Shown: positions 12,069-25,711 of the stretch, one piece after another
How the letters are laid out: every line of letters begins with the position of its first letter
How positions within the stretch are numbered: position 1 is the stretch's first letter
Assembly (NCBI RefSeq): GCF_040807025.1
Contig: NC_090952.1
Coordinates: 28,703,068-28,767,067 of the forward strand
Origin: Struthio camelus
Taxonomy: Eukaryota; Chordata; Aves; Struthioniformes; Struthionidae
Length of the DNA: 64,000 nt
Direction: 5' to 3'
Notes under the pieces: model-generated
What the model was told of the DNA's origin: nothing
Databases searched by the model: none
What the model saw: only the letters and a program-made list of their open reading frames with translations
Program-made: the position numbers and the translations under genes

Positions 12069-14734
12069 TGTTGCTCTCAGCACTCAGGCACAGTATTAAT
12101 AACAACTAAAGGCTGGCAGCCTTCCAGATAATGTCCTTCTCTGGCAAGACAAGCAGCTATCACTGCTGGTACTGCTCCCAAGGGCCACCCCACTTCTGTT
12201 GGTAAACATGGGGTGTCTGAAGAAGTGTGAGCATTAGGCACATTGTTCCTTAGAAGCAAGCAGTTCCAGCAAGTAATTAGCATGCAGTGATTTTCCACTT
12301 TCTGCTATGTACAGGCATTTCCCAAAGGTCAGGATGAGAGCAGCTACTTGCAGAGCAAGCATTTGCCATATTAGCATAGCAGGAACAGTAACCTTTTTAT
12401 TTTAATAATGGCGAATTGATAGGCGGGTGCTGAAAGACTCCAGCACTGGAAGCAAAGAATATGAGGGTGTGACACTGGGTGGCGAGAGAAAAAGGGGGTG
12501 GAGAAGAAGTGTAAAACCTGCTGCCCACATGAAGCGTCACCCGTTGGAGTTTGTAGAGAACATGCTTTTCCAACAACAGCACTTAACTCTTCCTGTACTG
12601 GATGACTAGTCCCTCTGTCAGAGCAGATGAAGCAAGATGCTCTGCAGACCCTACTGTATTCAGCCAGAAGATCAGGTACGTGGCACGCCTTGCTCCTTGC
12701 TAGTCAGGTAGTGAAGCTGATTTGGGTTTGAGCTGCAGTGCCATTCCCAGCACTGACATCAGCGCTAACCAGAAGGGGCTGGCTTCCTGGCCAAAAAGGC
12801 CAAAGTTCTCCATTTAAACTTCACAACAGTAGTGCTGGTTTTCACATAGATACACATACCCAGATGGAGATGTCTCTGGAGCCCACCAGCAGTTTAAACG
12901 GGTCTCTTATGACCTTGGCCTCTTCTCCAAGTCTGCAGACAAGGCAGTTAGCAGTGGTTTCTGTTATGAAGGCACTGGCAACATGACCGAGCTGCTCCCA
13001 CTCTAATACAGCAAAAGGTTTCTCAGCATTGAGGAGGGAGACAGCCTATCACTTCACACAACTCCCAGCTGGTCTCCCAGCCCACACAAGCTGTCCAGGG
13101 AAAGGAACTGGCACAAGAGGGGACTGGCACATCTTACACTCAGCATTTCCAGGAGGGATTTCGCCGTGTATCCTCCACACCCAGAAGTACTGCTGTAGGA
13201 GATGGTGAAGCACAGGGCAGTAGGCAGGGCAGGAGAGGTGCAACACTGCCACTGTCTCACATGGGCAGAGGAGCTCTGTGCCAGCCTGTAAAGGTGGGGA
13301 GAAGACAGAAAGAGGCAGCAGCTGCAGGAAATGGCTGCTTGATGCCAATGACAGGAAACCATGAAGGCCGGTTACAAGGGACTCATGAGCCACAGTGGCA
13401 CTTGAATCTCCAGGTTCCTGTGTGATTCTAAGTTCAAGCAAAATAAAACCTCCAAACACTAGGCTTTTCATTCTAGCACTGAAGAGGCACAAGACCACAA
13501 AAAGCTTATTGAGATATATGAAAGTTGAACAAAACTAAAAAACATTCTATTTTTTCCTGCCATCTCACAGCAACCCTGCACTGCTGGTGACTCAGTGTGC
13601 TCTGTCTACGCTTGTCACAACCGCTCCCAAACTCAGGGTACCCTCCGCAGCCTGAGGAGCCAGCCACCAGCCAACTTCCTCAGCGAAGCAGCTGCCCCCA
13701 CGGAGGCGAGGCGGGAGCGCGTGCCGTGCTACTCCATGAAATGCCAGGCACTGACTCACAGCCACCTACTGCCGATTTTCTAACTGACTTCTTGGAAACA
13801 ACCATCCTCCTAAGAGGCAGATCGTCTTGCCAAGTCCCTGGGCCTTGTCTGGAGAGCTGACCACGCTCCCCATTCCCAAAGCCATAGGCTATCCTGGGCT
13901 TTCTATGACATGATAAAAGAGGTGGGGAGCTCTGACTTGTGAGTATTTTTGCAGATGATTCTTGGTCAAGAAAAGTTAAGCATAGCCTCAGAGAAACCTC
14001 AACTTAACAGTGCCAGGGAGAAAGTGCTTGCTTAGCAGAATGCATGCTTAGCATCTTTAACATTTATCTTAATTCTTCTCGCTCCTGGTGATCCACAACA
14101 AGGACAAAGTTTCATAACCACCTGTCATGAAGGACTTGCTAGAAAGCCTGAATTTCTCCGGATGCTAGCTAGCCTTCTAGCAGGAATAAATCTGGGTGCA
14201 GGGTAACCACTCAGACAAGCAACTCAAGTCCGCACTTAAAATCTACCCTTATATGCAGTGAGAGGCCAAGCAAGATGTCAGAGGAAACAGATGAGGGGAA
14301 AACAGTGGCAGAAGATTAAGTGCACAGTTCCACAAGGGGTTTTTCTCAACTCCACCATGTACCATAGTCTTTCTGGATATTATTTTCATTTGTGAGTACC
14401 AAGGTAGGCAGGAAGTTAAATAGATGAAACAAACACCCAAATCTTTCTGGCAGAGATTTGCAAAGCTGCTGCCAAGATACAGCCAAAATGCTCTAGTTTC
14501 CCCAAGCCCAGCTCTATCTGTTCAGGCATTTAAATAACATGCTTGGCCACAGTTCATCATGACAAGCACAAGGAGCACAGCTGCCTGGTACGCAGCACCA
14601 CTTCCAAATGCAAAACCTGCACTCACTCAGTTAGAGGGTTTCACCCTTCCTCACATTTTCTTTTCTGTTTTGAAATGAGCACAAACCTGATTCTCCACAG
14701 AGGCCTCCTCATCTTCATGGATATGCACAGACCT

Positions 14735-14835
14735 TTATCATAGAATAATAGAAGTTTAAGATCATGAATTTTAGATTCAGCCTTTACTATGCTGATTTAC
14801 CAAAACCATGCCTAACAAGCAGTTCGCCCATCAGG
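14735..14835 (-). mobile_element. Decayed CR1-like LINE fragment
   Basis: The plus strand reads TCATAGAATAATAGAAG, then AAGATCATGA and AAACCATGCCTAA, in the order seen in the reverse complement of avian CR1 3' ends (CATAGAAT, AAGATCAT, AAACCATG). Divergence is heavy, so this is a resemblance rather than a firm call. The 3' end would be at 14735. Confidence 0.45.
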
Positions 14836-15579
14836 TTTTCCACTTTGCGCTCTACTCCTTTTCTCTTAAAGCTGCTCATTAAAAATAATCCCAACATGCA
14901 TGCTTCAGTCTCCAACACTGCATTTCAGAAACATAAGTAAACTTTTTTTTTTTTTTGAGCTCAGTCAGTTGAGATGATAGTCTAGACTGTTTGGTTTTGA
15001 TTATGAGAACAAACAATAAAAATGCAAGTTTTATTTCTTGGAATAGGTCCCTAATCTTGTCAGTCATAATGGGGCTCTTGGCTTTTGTTGCTCAAGTAGA
15101 AATTGCTTCTACCACTATCACTGCTTCCTTAACCTAAGCAAACAGTACCTCCACAGCTCTCTTTCTAGGGCAATGATTTTTCTCGAGAAGCGGTTAAAGC
15201 ACAGGTCACCAGAGAGTACCTCCCTAAAAGAGCACACGTAGCACCAAAAGAAAAACTGTAAAGTGATGACAGTAAAGGAACAGCTTTGGCAAATCTAGGT
15301 TCCATTGTAAAAGATTATAGTCCAGCATACTCAAACTTGACATACATAGGCGTACAGACAAAAAGGCCATTTATTGATAAAGGAGCGTTATTTCCAGTGA
15401 GGCAGTTACTGCTTCCACTTTGAAGAATGACGGGTGAGCTATTAATATACCAAATGGGCTTGTGCCACGATCGAAACAAGGGAAAATATCCTGGCCTTTG
15501 TCAATAGGGCCCCGGGTCTTTATTCTGCAACTGCTGTACAAAACAGCCTTTTGTGCTAGACGACTGGAAGTGGAAACAG

Positions 15580-16030
15580 GGGAAGGAGCCTGGAAGTCCA
15601 AGGGGGCACGCTTCAGACTTGCTCTCCTGGAAGCCGGAGGAGCAGAGGGAGGCGAGGCCTGGAGCACAGCGCGTTTGGGAGGAGGGGTCCCGCCAGGAAC
15701 CAAACCACCGGGCTGAACGTCCCTGGCACCTCTCCACTCCTCCCCAAGAGCTGCCACCCTTGCGGCTTTTTGGATGTTTTTCCTCCAGAGAAAAAAACCA
15801 GCCCCAGCGCCACTCTGCTGCCGCGTGCTAGCCCCGCACGTTACATAAGGCCTGGCAGGGACTGGAGACTCGCGGCTCCTCGCGGGCAGATCGGGACTCG
15901 CTGCCGGCGCAGGAGGCAGCCCCCGCGGCACGTGCTCGCGGGGCGCGCGCTCCGCAAGGCGGGAAGCCACGTGCCGCCCCAGGCCACCACCGCGCCTGCA
16001 AGTGGAAACCGACTCCAGAGGAAAAGCAGC
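15580..16030. promoter_or_regulatory. CpG island with no assigned gene (A)
   Basis: CpG density peaks at 15.83-15.98 kb (GGGGCGCGCGCTCCGC). It may be a STARD8 alternative promoter or an enhancer. Both strands have open frames, none with a recognised domain. Confidence 0.5.
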
Positions 16031-16679
16031 CCTTACTGACAGACAATTAGACAATTACTTAATCGCCACGTGTCTGCTCCTGTGGCCAAAAAAAGAAAAC
16101 CACCACTCCTTTGAGTAGGGCAGTCTCACTCCAGATTAACCCTTTTGAGGCAGAAGATGTAAACCCCCAAACGCCAAGGCAGCAGAGAAAAGACAAGTCC
16201 CCAAGGATTGTCCTCAATGAAATAAGCCTCTTTTTAAAGGCTGAGGCGGATGAGTGAGAAGCAGAACATTATACCCTCACGATATTTATCTATAGCATTA
16301 ACATTCCTCTGATATCTTTAGTTTCAAATGCTGATAACTTTTTCTTAATTCTGAAATGCTGAACGCCAGATTAACGCTGAACTTGTTTGGAAAAGTCTAT
16401 GCAAAGTCTATGACCTCTTTTCAAATTCTTCAAGACTGCAAAAAGATATCCCACACTGAACAGTCCCCCATAAAAGTCCTGGTAAAGGCCAAATTTTTCT
16501 CCTGAAAAAAAGATTTATTCGTAAATACCAATATATTTATTTATAAACATTGATTTATTCACTATATGCACAAAAGCCAAATAAACTTTGCAGATGACTA
16601 GTCCTCACTGAGACCCTCAAAAATCCCCATTTTTGCTAAATCAGAGGTGACACTACTGAAGCTTGTCGCCCGTGATATT

Positions 16680-17320
16680 TCTGTGGAATTCACGATGCGC
16701 GAGCTGGGGTGCGCTCTTGCTCCGTCTCGCTGCGACTTCCGTGAAGGCGTAAGCTGTGGGCGACGCTCGCTCGGACGCCTGACGACTCCAACAGCTTGAG
16801 TTTCGAATCAGCAAATTCTATCAAAGTTAAAAACTTCAGCCTTGTTAATGAGATTGTCCTGGCTTCCCCCCAGGACGGCTAGCCTTTCACAAACCTGTTT
16901 GCTACGGGCCTTCTCCCTCGCCGCGGCTATCCCCCCGTCCGCTTTCACCGCGCGGCACAGGAGGAGAGCGACACCAGCGGCAAAAGCAACATCCCCGCGC
17001 CGCTGGGGCGCGGCGAAAAACAAACCGACTGCAGGACGTGCCGCTGGCCGGGCTTCGGGCCCACGAGCAGCCCCGCTCCCTCCGCGGCAGGGCCAGAGGA
17101 AGGTCCGCCAGCCACGGGCCGGCCCGCGCCCGGGCCCGAGGAGGGTGGCACCGGGGCAGCGCTCTGGCCAACGCGTTCGTTCTCCGTTTGCGCCGGGTAA
17201 GCGCGGAGCTGGCGGGGTCCACGGAGCGGAGGACGGACCACGGCCCTGCTGTCCTCCTCGCGGGGCACAACGCCGCTGACGGCAGTAGGTCGCCCTTCGG
17301 CGAGGCCTTGTCCCGGTCAG
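16680..17320. promoter_or_regulatory. CpG island with no assigned gene (B)
   Basis: A dense CpG island 650 bases downstream of island A. A plus-strand donor-like CCGG|GTAAGC occurs at about 17200, which could belong to a non-coding transcript. The 173-codon minus and 145-codon plus frames are typical island artefacts. Confidence 0.5.
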
Positions 17321-20300
17321 CTCCAGCACCTCAAAGAAACATTCCTTCTCCCTCCTTCCCTGCCCTCTCTACGGAAAGGAAGCACGCATTTTTTTTTTTT
17401 TTTCCAAATTATTGATTTGTTCAAGTTTATGCTGCAGAAACACTGGCAGAGTGTGATTATAGATGACGGTTTCTACAAGCCAGACATAACACCGCTCTTC
17501 CCCAGAGCATCACGTATAACACTGTCAGAGCATAATTTCCAGAATGGAATAGCATCAGAAACTTAAGAGTTATGACTACCCTAGATAGTGACCACATGTT
17601 CAGTTTTTAAAGAGAAGCTGAGTTCTCCCTCTTCCTTCCCACCATGATGTCTCCAGAAACATGTTTAGGACAGCTGAAAGTCCCACGCTTTCAGGCTTTT
17701 TTTTTTTTTCTTTTTGAAGTAATTGCAGTGCATTTGCTCCAAAACCACTACTGTGCTGAGCAGTTAGATTTGTCTGAAAATCAAAAGTTCAATGAAACAA
17801 GTATTTGAGGTGAAAAACTGTATTTGCAGGTTGAGAGCAGAACCAGATGAATAAAGTCACCATCAAAATTGATCCTTCGCTCTGAGCGAACACGGGCAGC
17901 GCGTATTCAGGGCTGTGCCATGAAGTCATTAAACAGCATCACGTTAGCGGGAGAACCGTTTCCTTCCGGGAAAGGGGCACGCGCTGCGAGAAGCGCGCTT
18001 TGTCTCGCAGCCCTGACGAGCGTTACCACAAACCTCTCCTCCAGCTTTCCACGTCAGAAACACGGATATCTTACACAACGTTCGGTGGCAGAAGCTCTTC
18101 TAATCTGACATGCAAGTACCGTTCCCTTTAGAGCGACCATATTAAGCAACTTGTTTTCATCATCTCATTTCTGATTGAAAGACAAACTGCAGTAGCTGGT
18201 ACTCACAGAAGGACGTTTGGTCTCAGCCTTTAAATTATTATTTCCAAGCCAACTGGCTCAGCACATGACCTCAGGCAAATCATTCATCTTTATACATGCC
18301 TCAGTTTGTCTCTATTTGAAGTTGACCGGCTGAAGTTTGTGATCTTGCAGTACCTCAGGGCTTTTGATCAGGGTGGCGGTCATTATATAAATGTATTTAG
18401 AAGATCATAAATGACGCAGTGACTTTTTCAAGGAATTACAGACTAGTTAAAGAAATTACAAAGAGACCCGAGTAATACAGAAGGAAAAGGGAAATAGCTT
18501 TTGGGACTATTTAACAGGTATAGCCATAAATGATTTTCTTTAAGTCTATTTAAATCAAGCACCTAAGACTACGTATCTCAGAAGTCTACAAAGACTTTGA
18601 TGCCAGAAAGACCTCCAGCAAAAACCTGCTATTATGTTATAATTAGCATATAGGCATCTTTAACATAAAAAACAAATTCAAAATAGACAGGTTGCTTTTT
18701 TGTATATAAAAAGCACCATCAATAGAATGCTTACAAGTGAGTTTTCTGTCATAAGAATATTACTGAACTGCTTGACCTTGGCTGGGAGATTTCCCTAGTC
18801 TTCTTCCCCAGAAGACAGGCGCCAGACTAACAATTATTAGCATCCTTTATTATTAGCAAGAGCAGGACGGCTCACACGGCAGATGTATAGCAAAAACAAA
18901 GACCAGTGCTATTAACAGTCCAGTGACGGAGCGAGTCCTAGGGCACAGCTTAACTCGATCCTGTGATCTGAGCGCCGAGTGACAGCCCCAGACGCCCACG
19001 CCCTAAACAAGAGCCCAGGGCCAGAAAGGCAGTTCATCTAGCAGGAGGCTCCCTCAGCCTTCCCGTCCCGCAGCCAGACTGCGGGGCCGGAGCGAGGGAA
19101 GCGCCAACAGGGCGGGAAAAGCAGGTAAGTCTTCATGCTACGGAAGCAAAACGCTGCCGTGGGGCAGGGCTACTGGAGAAGGGCACAGGAAGGGCTGGAA
19201 GGGCGCGAGGGCAGAGGAACACGACCCATGTGCAGACGCACGCAGCCTCCGCTTGGCTAGATTCGAGAGGGACTTGTTCCGGCTGGTGCCTGGCTACATG
19301 CCTCCAATACCCAAAACACTCATCGGAAAAAAAAAGAAAAAAAAGCCCACAAAACAACCAAAAAAACCTCCCAGGCAACAGAGACGCATTTGTCTTTCAG
19401 GTTTTCATGACTAAATGCCATTTAATAAACTAAATTTGACCTACTCATATATTTTAGCACATAGTTCCAGTGACAGCTGTCCTGTCTCGGGAAGATCCCA
19501 GCCATATTTCTAGCCAAGGATTTGGCTTAATTAAGACGACAGAGGAATCTATGTCAGGTGCAGTACTCAGCTCCCTGTAAATTAGGGCAGGTCTCTGCAA
19601 GTTTAACCCCCGCGTGATGAGCTCACAGGCAGCCTCCTCTCACTTACTCAGAGTTGGACTATCTACACAGAAAAGGGTCCACACCCTGCGTTTGGAGACA
19701 CAGCACGTCCAGCACAGCGTTTAGGTAGAGGGCAGTGCGAAACAGGCACGCGGCTTGCAGGATGCTGGTCCCGGGAAACAGTACCGTTGCTTTCACACCG
19801 TACAAAGCCCAAAGCAAAATACCCTGATGGCCCAAAGCTTCAGCGTGTGCTTCCCGAGTCCAGAGCATAAAGAAGCACAAAGGGGACAGAGCCCAGGGGT
19901 TTCTCCAAGTCAGCTTGTGTTCAGCCTGGCTTATTAGCCTCTGCCTTCATGCTCCAGTATCTGGGGTCTCTGGAGGATTATTACCATGGGCCAAGTGCTG
20001 TGCCCGACACGCTGTCTGACCAAACAAGCCTCCTTGCCAAAGCATCAAGGAACACAGCTGGGAGGCCAGGGCACCGGGGAACATACCCGGGCTGTCCCCA
20101 GAAACCCTGCCAGCCTTGCGGGGCTAGTGCTGATCAAAACCAGTTGGAGCTGGGCTGATCCTGCAGGCACCGTAGCAGATGGTATCAGCTCTGTGCTTTT
20201 GTGCCCCTTATAGAAGGGCTAGTAAGTCATGCTGGGCCTTGGAAGCCAAGGAGGGGGGTACAGCTAACTTCGGCAGCTTGGCAGGAGCCACCGTGGGTAC

Positions 20301-23300
20301 AGCTGGCCTGGCTCTCGCCACAGCAGGCTGGCTGCTCACGGGGACGCAGGCACGCCTGGCACCGTGTTCCCAGGGCATTGCCACTACCCAGGGTACGGTG
20401 CAAGGCAAGGGCCGCACGTCAAGAGCGGAATTCCTCAGCGCTGAGAGAAGTCCCCGGACAGATGCAGCCAAGGCCTGCAAGTCCAGACCAAGCGGTAAAG
20501 GCAAGACGCAGGAATATGAAGCTCACGTGACATTTGCTCTTTGCTCCTCCCTTTCAGAAGTATCACAGAAGACATTTAAAACAAACCAACATCTGGCACC
20601 GTTTCTCTTGGCACCGTTTCAGTCAAAAAATCCCGGCCTGAAGAAGGGGCATCTCTGTGGCAATCAACTGCATTAGTAACAACAGACACTTTATGAGGGG
20701 AAAGAGCAGGACAGCAAGCGACAGGCCTGTGTCGACTGGCACAGCACCACAGGCCTCAAGAGGTATTTCCAGGCTGGACGGGAGCCACTCACACTGCTGC
20801 TAACCTTCTTTGGAAATGCCAGAAAAACTCAAAGGAAACTTCAGAAAACACTTTATGCAAACACTCACACGCACAAAAGCATTATTATTTAACAGCAAAT
20901 TCTTTTCTTCCCCCGGCCCCCCTGCCGCCACTGGGGCCTCTGGCTGCCAGGCTCACCCTGATGAGAACGTACCGCCCTTGGACCCACACTGCTAGCAATG
21001 CAGCAACTCCCCAACGCTGCATGCAAGGGCCGAGCTGGATTTATGTCTTCTAGCTCCCTAATCAAAAGTAAATCAAGAACTAGAAGAGGAAAAGCAAAGG
21101 AATCAAAGATTTAAAGAGCAGAATCTCTATTCTGACTATTTAAAGACTGAAACAGCAACACAGCTTCAAACAGGGAAAAATGCTGAGCTCTGCAGTTCTG
21201 CATTTGTTATTTGCCCTTCTGCTCAGTAAGGGAAAGGATTCCGTTGACATTTAGATGAAGAGTAACAGCAACATGAACTTGTTTCTCAGATTCAAACCCA
21301 CCAGCTTGGAAACATCCAAACCTAAACCTCCACCGTCAGGTTACAAGTCTCTTAAAATACAAGATCAAAACAAAAGCACCTTTCCTTTTCCAATTATAAA
21401 GATGCCTTGAGGCAGTTAAGGGTGAACCATCTGCTAGAACTGCGCGAACTTCTGCTCCATCTTAACACTCCTGTCTGGTTCCTATTCCTGTCATAGAGCC
21501 TTTTTTCCCCAGGAGTCTTCCACGCTGAGGGCAGGATGCCAGACCACACTGGTTACAGCGCTGATTGCAAGTCTGCATTGTTTTGGGGCTTCTGTTGCTG
21601 TAAAGAATTCAGAAGCCCTGAGAAAGAAAGGCAGCAACCACATCCCAGGTCTCAGCTGCATTTGTTTGTTTCTTTAAGGAAGGACTGAATTATGGGGAGA
21701 GGGAGGTTTTAAATAAGTGCATGATATAAATAATTGCAACATCTGTTTATGATCCTGAGACAGCAATGCAATATGCCAGAATAAGACTTGAAAAGAACCA
21801 GAAAACACAAATCAAGTGAAATCCAGCCGTTCTTGCTAAGCTTCGAAATTTACTTTCTGTCTTTTTCTTATAGAAGCTGATGAGATCGTTACAGATTCCT
21901 GCCTTGCGTTGGGTGCCATCAGTTACTGCGGGAGAAACAGAGGAGACCAGTAACATCGTCCTCTCCTTCCTTTAAACAGATACCTTCAGGCAGGAGCGGC
22001 ACCTGGGAGGAAGTCAAACATGGAGCATAATCTCCAGCAAGGGATTCTTCATCTCTTGGTTTGCGTGGAAAAAAACAAGCACCCCATCCTACGACAGGAG
22101 AGGGAGTTTGGCAGTGCTGCTGGGAGGCTGCCCAGAAAGGAAAGCACCCACAGGTGGCAGCCCCCTCTCAGCAGGGCCGCACTGAGCGGGGCATGGAGGC
22201 AGCATGCCAGCACAGAGCCGTAAGGGAGGCCCCCAGCCTCCTGCTGCCCTCTCACGCGGTCTGGTCCCATCCCCACTGCTGTCCTCTTCAGTGGCAGCAG
22301 GACCGAGGGAGAGGAGCTGCCACGTTGTTTGCCAAAGGGGCCTAGCCCTTCACATGACATTCTTACCAGTGTTTATACTGCAGTAACACAAAGGCTCAGA
22401 AGTCCATAAAGAAGCTGAGGAGATCCGCTGGGGCCAAGCGAGAGAAGCACTTGACATGAAGCAGGAAGCGACAATGACAGCAGTGGCTGAAGTATCCGAG
22501 CACAGCAGTAGCACCTTCCAGTGTGGGCAACCGCTTTCTTCCCACCCTCTCCGCATGCACCACCTGCATACCTTTGCTCTCTCAACTCCTTCCCCCTCTT
22601 GCATCACCAAACCAAGCATTTGGGACAGAGTCCTCATTATCCTTCTCACCCGGATGCAAGTCAGTCCGTACTGCCCACGCCTATTCTTGGCTTTTGGCTT
22701 GTAACAGCTTTCCCCGTAACAGCCCCCCCGAACCAAGTCCTTTCGAAAGCTCTCATTTGCACCGGGCCAGGCCCCTCACCACACTGGAAGCTCCAGGATC
22801 CTCAAAGCAGGTGTTTCACAGCCAGCTTGCCCATGGCAAAAGGACACCACCCTGAAATCTTTCCCTTGCAGTAGGTCAGGTCAATACCAATAACTACAGG
22901 GAAAAGGCATCGGATCCAAGTGTCTGGAGGCAAGTCTTTTAAGATGCTGCTGCAGCCTTTGAGGCAAGGAGCGCAGCCAAGCAAGAGGTCAGGAAAAAGA
23001 AAAGGAAACCCAGGGAAAAATAATCACCCTGCAGTCCTCAGAAATTCAGCTGGAAACATACCTCTTCCTCACAGCTCAGTCTGTACTTGCATGAGTGAAA
23101 CAAGTATTATGGGAGCAAACACCTGCATTACACTGAAGAAACGCTCACTAATAAAATGGAAACCTATTAAGATCTCCCTGCAAAGGGTCTTCCAAACCAT
23201 TAGTACCAAAACCGCGGTCACCTAGTGAATGTGAAAACAGAGTATCCGAGAATTACAGGCTTGGAGTTCAGAGTTCCCTGCAGCTTGTGTTTATTCCCTA

Positions 23301-25433
23301 CCAGAGATATTTCTTCAGTCTAGAGATATGTTGTTTCATGCACTGACAGTAATCCTTTGCAGCCAGAGATGAAAGCCCAGTGCCTTGGTGGAAGAGAGAA
23401 AACAAAATATTCAGCAGACTGAGAAATTTCCATATGGGAAGGAGGGGAAAAAAGCTTGGCTTCCGTAAGCAAGGCAGTTAAATATGTACCTTAGGATAAC
23501 AAGAAAATGCTTGTTTAGGGAGACCCAGCCTTCTCATTCCACGCTCCCTCCTCAAAGGCGTAACAGAGTTCAAAGGGCCGCCCGCCACGGGAGAGGCTGC
23601 GGGGAGGAGAGGCTGCCTACGCTGCAGCTGAATCAGATCACGATGACACTGGATTCTTATCAGCCTTCTGCAGCCACTTCAACCACAGTAAGCTGCCCTT
23701 ACTGGTTCCCTCAACTGAACCGGCTGCCGTAGCAATGAGCAGCAGGAAGGGGAATACTCTGCACCCTTTTCTAGCTTAGAGTCTGAAAAGTCAATTATTG
23801 TATTACATTGTCAGTCACACACAGGCCTGAGCCCACGCTCATCCCCAAATTCAGAAGATGCATGAAGATGCAAACATACACATGGCCATGGATATCAAAC
23901 TCGAAAACACTCTTAGGGGAGAAAAGGACATATGTTCTTGGCTTCTTACAGGACAAGAAAGGACATACGCTTCTTAGCTTGGTCTGAGCATTTGGGGCTT
24001 TGTGGGGAGAACGCAGACAGGGTTCTATGCAATCTAGATACATCAGACCCTTATGGGACTGAGCATGACACAGCCAGAGCACTAGGTGGCAATTCAAGCA
24101 CAATCTGTATGCTTTGAGCACAGTCTACAAGCTTTGAGCTAGCAAATGCAATCAGAAAGGTCACAGCAATTGGTATATTTAAAGCCATACACAGGCTGAA
24201 GCTTAAGTGGCTTGCAGGGACCCCAGGAACCATGCAAGGCACCACAGTCTGACACCCACTAGCAGGTAGATAAGAAGGGGGAATTGCTAGATACATTACT
24301 AGTAAGAACCCAGAGCAAAAAAAACTCCCGACAGCCAAATGCCTTTGATTTCTCCAGGCCATGTCAGAAAGCTGCTCTGAGGCTGAATGCAGTGTGATTC
24401 TAACACGAAGACTGATGGCACGTGGTGCTAGCACCAGGGTTCGTGCTGCTATCCTCCACCAGCATCGTTCCCTTAACAGTAAGGGGTTCTTTTACAGGGG
24501 CTCTCAGGTCACTTTTGACATCTCATTAAATCCTCTTAACAGACAGCTATTATTATTAATTTTCCCCTCTGTGAGATGAGAAAGTATGAACACTGATAAG
24601 CAATTTGTTCTGGGCAAGAAAAGGAAGCAGCAGATCTAGAGAGCTGCTAACTTCCAAGTCTCTCTTTACCCCCATAAATCTTCCCTGGCAGCACCCGTCT
24701 TGCTTGAGCAAAGAACAGAGCAGGGCATATATACGTACTTATTTTAATGGCAGGAAAAAGTTTCAGGTGGTAGAGAGCTCAGTTTGTTTTCAGAAATTAC
24801 TTTTCTGCTAGTTGTTTGGTCAATCTAAGGCTGGTTCATATGAAGTCCAACATATCCGTACAAATAAAAAGATCAAGTGCCATGCTGATTCCTGGATGCC
24901 CATTGCAGTAGACCCAAACATAGGGAAGAGAGACAGTCTATGTCAGAAAACCAGTGAAAATTAATTCCTGGCCATATATAAGGGAGGAGTGAAGCACTAA
25001 CTAATTCCCTGACCACTGCTATAACCAATTGACTCAGCTCATGAACAGAGACCTCTTAACATAACCACATCACAAGATGACACGCTGGTGCCTGACAATA
25101 AAGCTACAAAGGAGCAAAGGTGAAACAAGGGCTAGGCTGGGAAGAAAAACTGCATAGCACTCGAGCAGAGCGGCTGGCTCAGCAAGGAAAGAACACTCCT
25201 AAAAATCAACATCGAGTCCAACAACTTCATCGTAGTTTCAGTTACAGGAGAAACAAGTAGTTTTTTCGTATCCAGAAAACAAACCAAAACACCCAGTCTG
25301 GAATACAACCGAATCCAGTAGTGGCTGGGTTGGGAGCTCCCTTCCCGGAGGCCCTGACCCCTTCTATGTAGCATCTACGTAGCAGATGCTTTTAGCTGGG
25401 AAAACAGCTATGGAAACAAGGCTTCTGAGATCT

Positions 25434-25460
25434 TGTGTGCGCGCGTGTGTGTGCACGTGT
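25434..25460. repeat. Alternating purine-pyrimidine tract (Z-DNA-prone)
   Basis: 27 bases alternate strictly (TG, CG and CA steps) with a central CGCGCG. Confidence 0.85.
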
Positions 25461-25681
25461 TTTGCTTTAGGAGCTTTGGAGCCCATCAGCCACTTTCAAG
25501 CAAACAATACTTAACGAGAGTTTATTGTGAATAGAGGTTTAAAGGGGGACAGAGATCTCATCAGGACTCCAATAGACAGAAACGCTGCAGCAGGAGCCCA
25601 AACATTACAAGCCAGAGAGTCCACCCAAGAGCCTGCTGGTCCCACAACCACGGGAAAAACTTTAGGCAAAGCTAGTTATCA

Positions 25682-25711
25682 ACTAGAGACACAAATACTA
25701 GAGACACAAAT
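25682..25711. repeat. Perfect 15-bp tandem duplication
   Basis: ACTAGAGACACAAAT occurs twice with no spacer. Confidence 0.95.

Noticed and set aside
15371-16054. 227-codon minus-strand frame
   Set aside because: Covers CpG island A, with plus-strand frames open over the same bases. Residues look like translated GC-rich DNA. Kept only as a CpG island.
20179-20676. 165-codon plus-strand frame
   Set aside because: No recognised domain, no splice or start support, overlapping open frames on both strands. Likely chance.
24098-24139. Imperfect 20-bp tandem pair (AGCACA-TCT...GCTTTG)
   Set aside because: Only about 16 of 20 positions agree; too weak to call.
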